Source: Rhizocola hellebori
Lineage (GTDB): Bacteria > Actinomycetota > Actinomycetes > Mycobacteriales > Micromonosporaceae
Length of the DNA: 64,000 nucleotides
Direction of reading: 5' to 3'
NCBI RefSeq assembly: GCF_016862955.1
Contig: NZ_BONY01000016.1
Span: 96,441-160,440, forward strand
Translations under genes and position numbers: made by a program
Notes under the pieces: model-generated
The model's database searches: none
Told to the model about the DNA's origin: nothing
What the model saw: the letters and a program-made list of their open reading frames with translations, nothing else
Part shown: piece after piece, positions 1 through 9,564 of the stretch
How the letters are laid out: the number at the start of each line of letters is the position of its first letter
Position numbering within the stretch: position 1 is the first letter of the stretch

Positions 1-671
1 TTGTGGTCAAGACCGAGCGCGTGCCCCAGCTCGTGGCAGGTGGTTTCGCGATGCCATTTGGCGTCGTTGGTGGGAATGTAGCCGGTGCCTTGATGGTCGT
101 TGAGGTCGACCACGGCCGCGGTGATGGATAGCCCGCTGAAGGTGTAGTAGGTGCCGCCCACCCAGCCCGTGGCGCCGAAGTCGCCGTCGTAGACGTCGAC
201 GCAATGAGCGCTGCTCGGGCATGAATAGCTGAAACGGTATCCGGAGTCGATGGCGGTGGACTCGTTCCACTTGACCACTGATTCGTAGACAGGCCAAAGG
301 GAACCGGTGTGGTCGAGGAAGTAGACCGCGGGGTGGCTGCCGATCCAGTGATATCTGTTGATGCCGCACAACCGGGCGAGGGCGTATGCGCCCTGGATGC
401 TGCAATCGACTTCGGCGGGGGAGACCTTCGCGCTCGCCGGGTCGATCAGACCGGCGACGCCGGCCGCTTTGAGTTTGCGGTAAAGGCCGGCTGTGCCGAC
501 GCCTTGCGCCGGGGTCCAGATGGACACGGTGGTGGTGCCGTCCGGGTTGTTGACGACGGCGCGTACTTCTTCGTAGGACATGGACGGCGGGGGTGCGGCC
601 GCCGCAGGCCCGGCGGTGGCGACCAGAGCGAGAACGGTGGCAACGGCCACAGTCAAATAGGGGTGCCTCAT
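1..671 (-). CDS. secreted zinc metalloprotease, 3' part outside window
   Basis: About 223 residues are visible on the minus strand before the frame runs off the left edge. They begin with a Sec signal peptide (MRHPYLTVAVATVLALVATA, then an Ala-rich cleavage region near residues 22-28). The last visible residues are HELGHALGLDH, the HExxHxxGxxH zinc site of metzincin-type proteases, so the catalytic centre is present and only the C-terminal part is missing. Role: an extracellular endopeptidase of unknown substrate. The start is set by the signal peptide. No Shine-Dalgarno is visible; a 7-bp hairpin (673-689) sits two bases from the ATG instead. Family is inferred from the motif and export signal. 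Confidence 0.8.
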   Translation of the reverse strand, partial: MRHPYLTVAVATVLALVATAGPAAAAPPPSMSYEEVRAVVNNPDGTTTVSIWTPAQGVGTAGLYRKLKAAGVAGLIDPASAKVSPAEVDCSIQGAYALARLCGINRYHWIGSHPAVYFLDHTGSLWPVYESVVKWNESTAIDSGYRFSYSCPSSAHCVDVYDGDFGATGWVGGTYYTFSGLSITAAVVDLNDHQGTGYIPTNDAKWHRETTCHELGHALGLDH

Positions 672-672
672 T

Positions 673-689
673 CCGCTGATGCTCAGCGG
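673..689 (-). promoter_or_regulatory. hairpin abutting the protease start codon
   Basis: CCGCTGA, a three-base loop and TCAGCGG form a perfect 7-bp hairpin whose last base lies one nucleotide from the ATG at 671. It takes the place where a ribosome-binding site would lie. A TATAGA hexamer further upstream could be the -10, leaving a 5' UTR made mostly of this hairpin. Its role is unproven. Confidence 0.4.
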
Positions 690-726
690 CGAATCTATTT
701 GTTTTCTATACCGCAGCTATGCCGTG

Positions 727-744
727 CCCGGCGCATGCGCCGGG
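727..744. repeat. 18-bp perfect palindrome between protease and typA
   Basis: CCCGGCGCATGCGCCGGG is self-complementary over all 18 bases. It lies in the 159-bp gap between the end of typA and the protease start. It could be a factor-independent end for the typA transcript or an operator for the protease; no T-run follows on the minus strand. Confidence 0.5.
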
Positions 745-830
745 GTGGGGGAGCACGGACCTTCGTCGCCGCCCGGGAGGATGCGGCGGGCGACCACGAC
801 GGACCGGCGTATATAAGGGTTTTGAAGCTT

Positions 831-2699
831 TTACTGGCTGGCGTGCTTGCGGCGGGCGGTATCCCGGGCGCGCTGGGTCTGGTCGAGCACCACCTTGCGA
901 ATGCGCACCGCCGCCGGGGTGACCTCGACGCACTCGTCCTCGCGGCAGAACTCGAGGGCCTGTTCCAGGGAGAGCTTGCGCGGCGGGATCAGCTTCTCGG
1001 TCTCCTCGGAGGTGGAGGCTCGCATGTTGGTGAGCTTCTTCTCCTTGGTGATGTTGACGTCCATGTCGTCCCAGCGGGAGTTCTCGCCGACGAGCATGCC
1101 TTCGTAGACCTCGGAACCGGGCTCGATGAACAGGGAGCCGCGCTCCTGGATGTTCATCATGGCGAACGGGGTGGCGACCCCGGCGCGGTCTGCCACAAGG
1201 GAACCAGACGCGCGGGTGCGCAGCTCGCCGAACCACGGCTCGTAGCTTTCGAAGACGTGGTGCAGGATGCCGGTGCCGCGGGTGTCGGTCATGAACTCGG
1301 TGCGGAAGCCGATCAGGCCACGGGCGGGAACGAGCCATTCCAGGCGGATCCAGCCGGTGCCGTGGTTGACCATCTGCTCCATGCGGCCCTTGCGGGTGGC
1401 GAGCAGCTGGGTGATGGCGCCCAGGTATTCCTCGGGCGCGTCGATGGTGAGGCGCTCGACCGGCTCGCAGAGCTTGCCGTCGATCTCGCGGGTGACCACC
1501 TGGGGCTTGCCGACGGTCAGCTCGTATTGTTCGCGGCGCATCTGCTCGACGAGGATGGCCAGCGCCAGCTCGCCGCGGCCCTGCACCTCCCACGCGTCGG
1601 GGCGCTCGGTGGGCAGCACGCGCAGGGAGACGTTGCCGACCAGCTCCTTGTCGAGCCGGTCCTTCACCATGCGAGCGGTGACCTTGCTGCCCTTGGCCCG
1701 GCCCACCAGAGGGGAGGTGTTGGTGCCGATGGTCATCGAGATGGCCGGCTCGTCAACCCTGATGAGCGGCAACGGAATCGGGGTCTCCGCGTCGGCCAGG
1801 GTCTCGCCGATCATGATCTCGGGGATGCCCGCCACCGCGATGATGTCACCGGGCCCGGCCTTCTCGGCGGGCTTGCGCTCAAGCGCTTCGGTCATCAGCA
1901 GCTCGGAGATGCGCACCTTCTGCTGCGAACCATCTGTGCGGCACCAGGTCACGGTCTGGCCCTTGCGAATCTCGCCCTCGCGCACCCGGCACAGCGCGAG
2001 GCGGCCCAGGAACGGTGACGCGTCAAGGTTGGTGACGTGTGCCTGCAGCGGCGCACCCTCCGTATAGGACGGTGCGGGGATGGTGTCGAGCAGGGTCTGG
2101 AACAGCGGCCGCAGGTTGGGCGAGTCGGTGGGGACCGAGCCGTCGACGGGCTGGGTCAGCGACGCGATGCCGTCGCGGGCGCAGGCGTAGATGATCGGGA
2201 AGTCGATCTGCTGCTCGTCGGCGTCGAGGTCGAGGAAGAGCTCATAGGTGTCGTCGACGACCTCTTTGATGCGGGCGTCGGGCCGGTCCACCTTATTGAT
2301 CACCAGGATGATCGGCAGCCGGGCCGAAAGCGCCTTGCGCAGCACGAAACGGGTCTGCGGCAGCGGGCCTTCCGAGGCGTCGACCAGCAGGATCACGCCG
2401 TCGACCATGGTGAGGCCGCGCTCGACCTCGCCACCGAAGTCGGCGTGGCCGGGGGTGTCGATGATGTTGATCACGGTCTTGTCGCCGTTGGTGCTGAGGT
2501 AGTTGACCGCAGTGTTCTTGGCGAGGATAGTGATGCCCTTTTCCCGCTCAAGATCCATGGAGTCCATGACCCGATCGGCCGCGGCTGCCCGCGCGTGGAA
2601 CGCGCCGGCCTGCGTCAGCATGGCGTCGACAAGGGTGGTCTTGCCGTGGTCGACGTGGGCGACGATAGCGACGTTGCGCAGATCGGGGCGGGTTGGCAT
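831..2699 (-). CDS. typA: ribosome-associated translational GTPase TypA/BipA
   Basis: A 622-residue translational GTPase of the EF-G/LepA superfamily that binds the ribosome and affects assembly and stress adaptation. The G domain is complete: AHVDHGKTT (residues 14-22), DTPGHADF (81-88) and NKVD (135-138). EF-Tu domain 2-like, EF-G domain V-like and BipA-specific C-terminal regions follow, at the usual family length. The ATG start has GGAAGG about ten bases upstream. It stands alone, divergent from the secreted glucosaminidase, so it is probably monocistronic. I see nothing unusual in the coding sequence. Confidence 0.96.
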   Translation of the reverse strand: MPTRPDLRNVAIVAHVDHGKTTLVDAMLTQAGAFHARAAAADRVMDSMDLEREKGITILAKNTAVNYLSTNGDKTVINIIDTPGHADFGGEVERGLTMVDGVILLVDASEGPLPQTRFVLRKALSARLPIILVINKVDRPDARIKEVVDDTYELFLDLDADEQQIDFPIIYACARDGIASLTQPVDGSVPTDSPNLRPLFQTLLDTIPAPSYTEGAPLQAHVTNLDASPFLGRLALCRVREGEIRKGQTVTWCRTDGSQQKVRISELLMTEALERKPAEKAGPGDIIAVAGIPEIMIGETLADAETPIPLPLIRVDEPAISMTIGTNTSPLVGRAKGSKVTARMVKDRLDKELVGNVSLRVLPTERPDAWEVQGRGELALAILVEQMRREQYELTVGKPQVVTREIDGKLCEPVERLTIDAPEEYLGAITQLLATRKGRMEQMVNHGTGWIRLEWLVPARGLIGFRTEFMTDTRGTGILHHVFESYEPWFGELRTRASGSLVADRAGVATPFAMMNIQERGSLFIEPGSEVYEGMLVGENSRWDDMDVNITKEKKLTNMRASTSEETEKLIPPRKLSLEQALEFCREDECVEVTPAAVRIRKVVLDQTQRARDTARRKHASQ

Positions 2700-2775
2700 G
2701 CGCTACATCCTTCCCTAGATGGGTAAACAGCTGTTGTCGGGGTGCTCAATGGTGTCTTGCGACACAGACGTCCGT

Positions 2776-2781
2776 TATATT
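2776..2781 (+). promoter_or_regulatory. -10 hexamer, leaderless start of glucosaminidase
   Basis: TATATT lies five bases before the ATG at 2787, and no Shine-Dalgarno is present. This fits a leaderless transcript and supports 2787 over the upstream GTG at 2742. Confidence 0.5.
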
Positions 2782-2786
2782 CGATT

Positions 2787-3848
2787 ATGCCGGTCTTATC
2801 CGCCTCGCTCGCCTTCATTCTCATCTTGCTCTATGGCGCGGCCCCAGCTCTGGCTTTCCCCGCATCTGGCAGCGTCGACTCGCAGACAGTTCTCAACGTC
2901 CGATCGGGAGCGGGCACGGACAAGCCGATCCTCACCACGCTCCCCGACGATGCGGCCATCACCGTGGAATGTCAGGTGTGGGGTCAAGGCATCGTGGGTA
3001 CCCAGCGCAGCTCGCCCTATTGGGACCGGATAGGCAACGGGCGTTACGTCGCGGACGCCTTCATCGCGTGGGCGCCGTCGCGGCCGTCGGTGCCGTGGTG
3101 CGCCGAAAGCGGAGCGGCGAACGCCACGGTTGATGCCTCGGCACTGAATGTGCGCTCGGGTCCGGGTTTCGGGCACGGTGTGCTCAGCCAGCTGCCTTCG
3201 GGCGCGGCGGTCGAGGTGACCTGTCAGGCGTGGGGCAGCGACGTGGAGGGAAACTCCGTGTGGGCGCGGGTTGGCGACGGCCGTTTCGTGTCCGACCGCT
3301 ACGTCGCCTGGGCGCCGCGCAAGCCGTGGCTGCCCTGGTGCGGCCAGGAAGCGGTGGTGGTGGCGCCCGCCGACACCGCGGCGTTCATCGCCTCGGCGGT
3401 CGGGCCGGCCCAGGAGAGCCAGCGGGCCACGAAGGTCCCCGCCTCGGTGACGATCGCCCAGGCGATCCTCGAATCCGGTTGGGGCCGAAGCACTTTGACC
3501 CGCGACGACCACAACTACTTCGGCATGAAGTGCTTCGGCGACCCGGGCCCGGTGGCGCTGGGCTGTCGCGACTACGCCACCCACGAGTGCTCGGGCCAGG
3601 ACTGCTTTCCTACCAACGCGCTGTTCCGGGCCTACCGCGACGACGCCGATTCCTACGTCGACCACGGCAAGCAGCTGGCCACGCTTTCGCGCTATGCCGA
3701 GGCGATGCGCCACACCGCCGAACCGGACCGGTTCGCCCGCGAGATCCATCTGGCCGGCTACGCGACCGGCTCCACCTACGCAGATAAGCTCATCGATCTT
3801 ATGAAGCAGCACAACCTCTACCGGTATGACCTGGCTCAAATGGGTTGA
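2787..3848 (+). CDS. secreted SH3-domain glucosaminidase (peptidoglycan hydrolase)
   Basis: A 353-residue exported enzyme. The N-terminus is a Sec signal ending ALAF near residue 24. Two bacterial SH3 repeats follow, each with LNVRSG (about residues 31-100 and 115-180); these usually bind cell wall. The C-terminal part (about 200-350) is a FlgJ/LytG-type glucosaminidase fold recognised by AQAILESGWG, with its catalytic-type Glu, and NYFGMKCF. Likely role: cleavage of N-acetylglucosaminyl bonds in peptidoglycan during growth or division. The start is uncertain: a GTG at 2742 adds 15 residues including RHRR, which would give a more basic signal n-region. It is divergent from typA. Confidence 0.85.
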   Translation: MPVLSASLAFILILLYGAAPALAFPASGSVDSQTVLNVRSGAGTDKPILTTLPDDAAITVECQVWGQGIVGTQRSSPYWDRIGNGRYVADAFIAWAPSRPSVPWCAESGAANATVDASALNVRSGPGFGHGVLSQLPSGAAVEVTCQAWGSDVEGNSVWARVGDGRFVSDRYVAWAPRKPWLPWCGQEAVVVAPADTAAFIASAVGPAQESQRATKVPASVTIAQAILESGWGRSTLTRDDHNYFGMKCFGDPGPVALGCRDYATHECSGQDCFPTNALFRAYRDDADSYVDHGKQLATLSRYAEAMRHTAEPDRFAREIHLAGYATGSTYADKLIDLMKQHNLYRYDLAQMG

Positions 3849-3921
3849 GGAGGCGGGGCCGGAGGGTTACCGTCATGGCCAGACGCGTCTAGTCGATCAA
3901 CGGGGTAAGGAGGTGGTGGAA

Positions 3922-3963
3922 ATGCCATACCTGGTAAGGCCATCAACCTCGATATATCCGTAA
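3922..3963 (+). CDS. 13-codon micro-ORF ahead of rsgA
   Basis: An ATG ORF encoding MPYLVRPSTSIYP, preceded by AAGGAGG, about eight bases before the start. This is a stronger ribosome site than that of most long genes here. Its stop lies 15 bases before the TTG start of rsgA. The start region can also fold imperfectly onto bases 3933-3943. It may be a leader peptide controlling rsgA or a small functional peptide. I do not recognise the sequence. The evidence is the ribosome site, placement and clean termination; conservation could not be tested here. Confidence 0.5.
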   Translation: MPYLVRPSTSIYP

Positions 3964-3978
3964 GAGAACAGGACGCAC

Positions 3979-5043
3979 TTGACCATCACCCTGGCTTCCC
4001 TAGGCTGGGAAGACTCCTTCGCCGCGGGCTACCCGCGGTTGTCCCTACCCGACCACGAACCGGGCCGCGTGATCCGCGCGGACCGGGGCATCAGCACCGT
4101 TCTCACCGCCAGCGGTGACGTACGGGCTGGGATGGGCGGCAACCTGCTCGCCGCTGCCGCGTCCGATCCGCTCGCGTTACCCTGCGCGGGGGACTGGGTG
4201 GCGTTACGCCATTGGCCCGACCAGCGGGTCACGCTCGAAGCGGTGCTGCCCAGGCGCAGCGCGATCATCCGCCGCACCGCGGACAAGGACGCGAGCGGTC
4301 AGATCCTGGCCGCCAACGTCGACGTCGCCGCGGTGGTGGCGTCCCTGGACCCCACGCCCGAGCTGCAGACCATCGAACGTCTGCTGGCCTTGGCCTGGGA
4401 CTCGGGCGCCCGGCCCTACCTGATCCTCACCAAGGCCGACCTCGTCGCCGACCCGAGCACCGTGGCCGAACAGCTGGCCGACATCGCGCCCGGGGTGCCC
4501 GCCCTGGCGGTGAGCGCGGAGCGCGGCGACGGGCTGGAAACCCTTCGCCCCTTTGTCGCGTTTGGACGGACGCTGGGCCTGATCGGGGCCTCCGGCGCGG
4601 GCAAGTCAACCCTCGTCAACGCGCTGGCCGGGAACAAAGTCATGGCGACCCAGTCGATCCGGCGGGTCGACGGCAAGGGCCGGCACACCACCACCCATCG
4701 CGCGCTGGTACCGGTGATAGGCGGCGGCGCCGTGCTGGACACCCCGGGGCTGCGCGCGGTCGGGCTCCTCGACGGCGCCGCGGGTCTCGACCGCGCCTTC
4801 GCCGACGTGACCGAGCTGGCCACGCTATGCCGTTTCCACGACTGTCACCACGAAGGCGAGCCCGGCTGCGCCATCGCCGCCGCGCTGGCCACCGGCGAGC
4901 TGGCCCACCGGCGCTGGGCAAGCTGGCTGAAGCTGCTGCGCGAGCTTGAGTTCGAACAGCGACGGCAGCGAAACCGGATGGCCCGCTCTAATTCGCGAAT
5001 TGCGGATTGGCGGACAGCCAGGCACCGACACGGTCGGAGTTGA
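3979..5043 (+). CDS. rsgA: ribosome small-subunit-dependent GTPase RsgA
   Basis: A 354-residue circularly permuted GTPase that acts late in 30S subunit maturation. An OB-fold N-domain precedes TKAD (G4, residues 151-154), then GASGAGKS (G1, 203-210) and DTPG (G3, 254-257), the permuted order diagnostic of the family. A zinc site with C284, H287, C289 and C297 follows. The TTG start has AGGA about six bases upstream and lies just after a 13-codon ORF, so translation may be coupled. The last 56 bp overlap the convergent LCP gene, so the Arg-rich tail is encoded opposite that gene's 3' end. Confidence 0.93.
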   Translation: MTITLASLGWEDSFAAGYPRLSLPDHEPGRVIRADRGISTVLTASGDVRAGMGGNLLAAAASDPLALPCAGDWVALRHWPDQRVTLEAVLPRRSAIIRRTADKDASGQILAANVDVAAVVASLDPTPELQTIERLLALAWDSGARPYLILTKADLVADPSTVAEQLADIAPGVPALAVSAERGDGLETLRPFVAFGRTLGLIGASGAGKSTLVNALAGNKVMATQSIRRVDGKGRHTTTHRALVPVIGGGAVLDTPGLRAVGLLDGAAGLDRAFADVTELATLCRFHDCHHEGEPGCAIAAALATGELAHRRWASWLKLLRELEFEQRRQRNRMARSNSRIADWRTARHRHGRS

Positions 5044-6031
5044 CCGCGGCGTAGAGCTCGCCGGCCTGCTGCGGATCGGTGTAGACCACGCTTTGACTTC
5101 CCTCCATGCCCGTCCCCTTGGACGGGCTGGTGAGGAAGGTCAGGTCGGCGCTTCGCAGGTGGCGCAGCTCGAGCGCGAGATCGAAGACAGAAAGCTCATG
5201 GTCGGCGGTCAGCGAGTCGGCCGTCGCCCGGACGAACGCGTTGAGCTTGGCCGCATCGGTGAGCAGATCGCGGGAGGCGGCCTTTTCCATCACGGCCTTC
5301 ATCACCTGCTGCTGGTTTTCGATCCGATGGAAGTCGCCGTCCTTGAACTGGTACCGCTGGCGCGAATAGTCCAGCGCCTCTTCCCCGTTGAGGTGCTGGG
5401 CTCCCGCCTGGAAGGTGCGGTAGGGCTTGTGGATCGACTTGAAGGTCTGCTCGACCACGATCTCGATGCCACCGATCGCGTCGATGACCTCCTTGAAGCC
5501 GGCGAAGTCGATCAGGATCACGTGGTCGATGCGGACCTTCGTGAACTCCTCCACGGTGCGCACGGTCAGCGGGGTGCCGCCCAGGGCGTACCCGGCGTTG
5601 ATCTTTGCTTTGCCGTGTCCCGGAATCGTGGTCCAGGTGTCGCGCGGGATCGAGATCAGCTGCGCCCGCTGCCGGTCGGCCGGAAGGTGCACCACGATGA
5701 TGGTGTCGCTGCGGGCGCCGGTGTCACCGCTGTCCTGTTCCACCCGGTTGGCGCGGGAGTCGCTGCCCAAAAGGAGGATGTTCATCGCCTGCGGCGTGAT
5801 CTTGGAGGGGCGTGCCGCGTCGGGGATGCCGGTGAAGGCGTCCACCCGGTCGATCTTGTCTTCGATCGAGCCGGCGTAGAGCCAGAGCCCGCCTGCGATC
5901 CCCCCACAGAGCAGCAACATGATCCCGGTAAGAATGCTCACCACATACAGAAGGTGGCGAAAGCGCGGTTGCTTCTTGCCATCGGGCGCGACCAGCTTAA
6001 TCGGCAATGCTGAGGGTTCGGGGTCGGACAT
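4988..6031 (-). CDS. LytR-CpsA-Psr family cell-wall glycopolymer ligase
   Basis: A 347-residue membrane-anchored LCP protein. A short cytoplasmic tail is followed by one transmembrane helix (about residues 26-52) and an extracellular LCP domain containing LLLGSDSR, RSDTIIVVHL, SIPRDTW, KINAGYALGG and DYSRQRY. These hold the conserved Asp and Arg residues that bind the polyprenyl pyrophosphate head. The family transfers lipid-linked glycopolymers to peptidoglycan. Its 3' end overlaps rsgA by 56 bp tail to tail. A second LCP gene lies at 52859, so at least two paralogues are present. Confidence 0.9.
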   Translation of the reverse strand: MSDPEPSALPIKLVAPDGKKQPRFRHLLYVVSILTGIMLLLCGGIAGGLWLYAGSIEDKIDRVDAFTGIPDAARPSKITPQAMNILLLGSDSRANRVEQDSGDTGARSDTIIVVHLPADRQRAQLISIPRDTWTTIPGHGKAKINAGYALGGTPLTVRTVEEFTKVRIDHVILIDFAGFKEVIDAIGGIEIVVEQTFKSIHKPYRTFQAGAQHLNGEEALDYSRQRYQFKDGDFHRIENQQQVMKAVMEKAASRDLLTDAAKLNAFVRATADSLTADHELSVFDLALELRHLRSADLTFLTSPSKGTGMEGSQSVVYTDPQQAGELYAAVNSDRVGAWLSANPQFAN

Positions 6032-6135
6032 GAGGCGGATTCAATCACGTTTGGATCTCTGGCACGAAAAGCTGTCGCCGACCGGACAGCGAGCCCTCGA
6101 AAGGCAGGCCAAAGCGTCTTGTCATACCCCACGGC

Positions 6136-6141
6136 TAGGCT
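6136..6141 (+). promoter_or_regulatory. -10 hexamer, leaderless uvrA start
   Basis: TAGGCT ends six bases before the GTG start at 6148, and no Shine-Dalgarno is present. I found no convincing LexA (SOS) box nearby. Confidence 0.55.
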
Positions 6142-6147
6142 TGCGCC

Positions 6148-9042
6148 GTGACCGACCGTCTGATCATTCGTGGTGCGCGTGAACATAACCTGCGCGATGT
6201 CAGCCTGGATCTTCCGCGCGACGCGCTCATCGTCTTTACCGGTCTGAGCGGGTCGGGCAAGTCGAGCCTGGCGTTCGACACGATCTTCGCGGAGGGGCAG
6301 CGGCGTTACGTGGAGTCGCTGTCCTCCTATGCGCGCCAATTCCTTGGCCAGATGGACAAACCCGACGTCGACTTCATCGAGGGCCTTTCCCCGGCGGTGT
6401 CGATCGACCAGAAGTCCACCTCGCGCAACCCGCGCTCGACGGTCGGCACGATCACCGAGGTTTACGACTATCTGCGCCTGCTTTTCGCCCGGGTCGGAGA
6501 GCCGCACTGCCCGACCTGCGGTCACCTGATCAGCAAGCAGACGCCGCAGCAGATCGTCGACCGCGTGCTCGCGATGGAGGAGGGCACCCGGTTCCAGGTG
6601 CTGGCCCCGGTGATCCGCGGCCGAAAGGGTGAATATCTCGACCTTTTCTCCGAGCTGCAGTCCAAGGGTTTCGCGCGGGCCCGGGTCGACGGGGTGGTGC
6701 ACCCGCTGACCGAGGTGCCCAAGCTCAACAAGCAGCAGAAGCACACCATCGAGGTGGTGGTCGACCGGCTCGCCGTCAAGAAGAGCGCCAAGCAGCGCCT
6801 GACCGACTCGGTGGAAACCGCGCTCGGGCTGGCCGGCGGCATCGTCCTGCTCGACTTCGTGGACCTGCCCGAAGACGACGAGCACCGCGAGCGCAAGTTC
6901 TCGGAGAACCTTGCCTGTCCCAATGACCATCCGCTGGGCATCGAAGACCTGGAGCCCCGGGTCTTCTCTTTCAACTCGCCCTATGGCGCGTGCCCGGAGT
7001 GCACCGGTCTGGGGACGAAGAAGGAGGTCGATCCCGAGCTGCTGATCCCCGACTCGGAGAAGACCCTCGCGGAAGGGGCGATCGCGCCCTGGGCCAACGG
7101 CCACACCATGGAGTATTTCGGCCGCCTGCTCGAGGCCCTCGGCGAGGAGCAGGGCTACGACATGGACACCCCGTGGCGCAAGATCCCGGCTCGGGCGCAG
7201 AAGGTGATCCTGCACGGCGCGGAGAACCAGGTGCATGTGCGCTACCGCAACAAGTACGGCCGGGAGCGGTCCTACTATTCCGGTTTCGAGGGAGTGGTGC
7301 CCTGGCTGGAGCGCCGCCACGCCGACACCGACAGCGAGTGGTCGCGCGAGAAGTATGAGGGCTACATGCGCGAGGTGCCCTGCGCGGCCTGTGGCGGTTC
7401 CCGGCTCAAGCCCGAGGTGCTCGCGGTGACCCTGGGCGGCAAAAGCATCTCGGAGCTGTGCTCGCTCTCGGTGGGCGAAGCCGCCGTGGTGCTGGGCGAG
7501 CTGGAGCTCAGCGACCGGCAGCGGCTCATCGCCGAGCGGGTGCTCAAGGAAATCAACGCCCGCTTGAAGTTCCTGCTCGACGTCGGCCTCGACTACCTCT
7601 CCCTTAACCGGCCATCCGGGTCGCTGTCCGGCGGTGAGGCGCAGCGGATCCGGCTCGCCACCCAGATCGGCTCGGGCCTGGTGGGCGTGCTTTACGTGCT
7701 CGACGAGCCGTCGATCGGGTTGCACCAGCGCGACAACCACCGGCTCATCGAGACGTTGGTGCGCTTGAAGAATCTGGGCAACACCCTGATCGTGGTGGAG
7801 CACGACGAGGACACCATCCGCACCGCCGACTGGGTGGTCGACATCGGCCCGGGCGCGGGGGAGCACGGCGGCAAGATCGTGCACAGCGGCTCCTACGCGA
7901 AGCTGCTGACCAACAAGGAGTCGGTGACCGGCGCCTACCTGGCCGGGCGCAAGCACATCCCGGTCCCGCAGCAGCGGCGGCCCCGCATCTCCGGCCACGA
8001 GCTGGCCGTGGTGGGGGCGCGGGAACACAACCTGCGCAACCTGACGGTGAGCTTCCCGCTCGGGCAGTTCATCGCGGTCACCGGGGTTTCCGGCTCCGGC
8101 AAGTCGACTCTGGTCAACGACATCCTCTATACCGTGCTGGCCAACCAGATCAACGGCGCCCGCATGGTCCCCGGCCGGCACACCCGGGTCACCGGGCTGC
8201 AACACGTCGACAAGGTGGTGGGGGTCGACCAGTCCCCGATCGGGCGCACCCCGCGCTCCAATCCGGCCACCTACACCGGGGTGTTCGACAACATCCGCAA
8301 GCTGTTCGCCGAGACCACCGAGGCGAAGGTGCGCGGCTACGGGCCGGGCCGGTTCTCCTTCAACGTCAAGGGCGGCCGCTGCGAGAACTGCGCGGGCGAC
8401 GGAACGATCAAGATTGAGATGAACTTTCTGCCCGATGTGTACGTGCCATGTGAGGTATGCAAGGGCGCCCGGTACAACCGGGAGACCTTGGAGGTTCACT
8501 ACAAGGGCCGAACCATCGCGGAGGTGCTGGAGATGCCGATCGAGGAGGCCTCCGGCTTCTTCGAGGCGATCCCCGCCATCCACCGCCACCTCAAAACCCT
8601 GGTCGACGTCGGCCTTGGCTATGTCCGGCTCGGGCAGAGCGCGCCGACGCTGTCCGGTGGTGAGGCCCAGCGGGTGAAGCTCGCTTCGGAGCTGCAGAAG
8701 CGCTCAACCGGGCGCACGGTCTACGTGCTTGACGAGCCCACGACCGGTCTGCACTTCGAGGACATCCGCAAGCTGCTGCTGGTGCTGCAGGGGCTGGTTG
8801 ACAAGGGCAACACGGTGATCGTCATCGAGCACAACCTTGATGTGATCAAGTCGGCCGACTACCTGATCGACATGGGTCCGGAGGGCGGGCACAAGGGCGG
8901 CATGGTGATCGCCACGGGCACCCCGGAGGAGCTGGCTGAGATCGATGACAGCCACACCGGGCAGTACTTGCGGGCAATGGTGCAGAGATCTTCGGCAACG
9001 GTCACGGCTGCAAAAAAGACGAGAGCTAAGGCTAAAGTGTGA
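6148..9042 (+). CDS. uvrA: excinuclease ABC subunit A
   Basis: A 964-residue duplicated ABC ATPase that, with UvrB, finds bulky DNA lesions for nucleotide excision repair. The first Walker A is [10 protein letters not shown] (31-40) and the second is [10 protein letters not shown]. Each half also has an ABC signature ([20 protein letters not shown]) and a Walker B ([20 protein letters not shown]). A CPTCG zinc element follows the first Walker region, and the C-terminal zinc module has CENC and CEVC. It is full length. It starts the repair part of the cluster; uvrC lies 0.5 kb downstream, but uvrB is not in this window. Confidence 0.98.
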   Translation: MTDRLIIRGAREHNLRDVSLDLPRDALIVFTGLSGSGKSSLAFDTIFAEGQRRYVESLSSYARQFLGQMDKPDVDFIEGLSPAVSIDQKSTSRNPRSTVGTITEVYDYLRLLFARVGEPHCPTCGHLISKQTPQQIVDRVLAMEEGTRFQVLAPVIRGRKGEYLDLFSELQSKGFARARVDGVVHPLTEVPKLNKQQKHTIEVVVDRLAVKKSAKQRLTDSVETALGLAGGIVLLDFVDLPEDDEHRERKFSENLACPNDHPLGIEDLEPRVFSFNSPYGACPECTGLGTKKEVDPELLIPDSEKTLAEGAIAPWANGHTMEYFGRLLEALGEEQGYDMDTPWRKIPARAQKVILHGAENQVHVRYRNKYGRERSYYSGFEGVVPWLERRHADTDSEWSREKYEGYMREVPCAACGGSRLKPEVLAVTLGGKSISELCSLSVGEAAVVLGELELSDRQRLIAERVLKEINARLKFLLDVGLDYLSLNRPSGSLSGGEAQRIRLATQIGSGLVGVLYVLDEPSIGLHQRDNHRLIETLVRLKNLGNTLIVVEHDEDTIRTADWVVDIGPGAGEHGGKIVHSGSYAKLLTNKESVTGAYLAGRKHIPVPQQRRPRISGHELAVVGAREHNLRNLTVSFPLGQFIAVTGVSGSGKSTLVNDILYTVLANQINGARMVPGRHTRVTGLQHVDKVVGVDQSPIGRTPRSNPATYTGVFDNIRKLFAETTEAKVRGYGPGRFSFNVKGGRCENCAGDGTIKIEMNFLPDVYVPCEVCKGARYNRETLEVHYKGRTIAEVLEMPIEEASGFFEAIPAIHRHLKTLVDVGLGYVRLGQSAPTLSGGEAQRVKLASELQKRSTGRTVYVLDEPTTGLHFEDIRKLLLVLQGLVDKGNTVIVIEHNLDVIKSADYLIDMGPEGGHKGGMVIATGTPEELAEIDDSHTGQYLRAMVQRSSATVTAAKKTRAKAKV

Positions 9043-9078
9043 CCGTTCAACCAACGTCCGAACATGGAAGGTTCCAGG

Positions 9079-9534
9079 ATGAACGACCCACATTCGTCCC
9101 GCCGTGCCCTGATCGCCGGGGCCGGCGCTGTCAGCCTCACGGGGGTGCTCGCCGCTTGTGGCGGGGATGATCAGCCGCCACCCAGCTCGTCCGGCACAAC
9201 GCCGGGCGCCGCCCCGACGACCGGCGGCGCCAAGCCCCCGACCTCCCCGGCCCCGTTGACCACCAAGAGCAAGATCCCCGTTGGGAGCGCGGTATCCTTC
9301 GGCGCCGACGGGGTGATCGTGGCCCAGCCCACCGCCGGCAAGTTCATCGGCTTCAGCGCCATCTGCACCCACCAGGAGTGTGTGCTGACCAACATCAAGG
9401 GCGACACGATCAAGTGTGGGTGCCACCAGAGCGAGTTCTCCGCCAAGGACGGCCGGGTGCTCAACGGTCCGGCCAACCGGTCGCTGCCGAAGGTTGATCT
9501 GAAGATCGAGGGCGAGAACATCAGCCTCGCCTGA
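9079..9534 (+). CDS. Tat-exported Rieske [2Fe-2S] lipoprotein
   Basis: A 151-residue protein with a twin-arginine signal (SSRRALIAG, Arg 8 and 9) ending in a lipobox (LAAC, Cys 27). It should fold in the cytoplasm with its cluster and be anchored outside as a lipoprotein. A Pro/Thr/Ser-rich linker precedes the Rieske fold, whose cluster ligands are CTH and CGCH. Likely role: a small extracytoplasmic electron carrier; the partner is unknown. The ATG at 9079 is preferred over 9064 because GGAAGG precedes it at good spacing. It lies between uvrA and uvrC without obvious functional relation. Confidence 0.87.
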   Translation: MNDPHSSRRALIAGAGAVSLTGVLAACGGDDQPPPSSSGTTPGAAPTTGGAKPPTSPAPLTTKSKIPVGSAVSFGADGVIVAQPTAGKFIGFSAICTHQECVLTNIKGDTIKCGCHQSEFSAKDGRVLNGPANRSLPKVDLKIEGENISLA

Positions 9535-9551
9535 GCGTCGTAGTCGCGTAC

Positions 9552-9557
9552 TACGCT
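9552..9557 (+). promoter_or_regulatory. -10 hexamer, leaderless uvrC start
   Basis: TACGCT ends seven bases before the uvrC GTG, with no ribosome site. It overlaps a small inverted repeat, GTAGT-CGCGT-ACTAC (9540-9554), which could be an operator. Confidence 0.5.
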
Positions 9558-9564
9558 TGCCGAC

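Noticed and set aside
309..2018. Long open plus-strand frame opposite typA
   Set aside because: A GC-bias shadow of typA: low-complexity Gly/Ala/Asp-rich translation without domain, start context or promoter.
6100..6147. LexA box upstream of uvrA
   Set aside because: TCGAAA near 6098 has no matching second half-site at the required spacing.
5938..8589. 883-codon minus-strand frame opposite uvrA
   Set aside because: Antisense shadow of uvrA third-position GC; no recognisable domain and no ribosome site.
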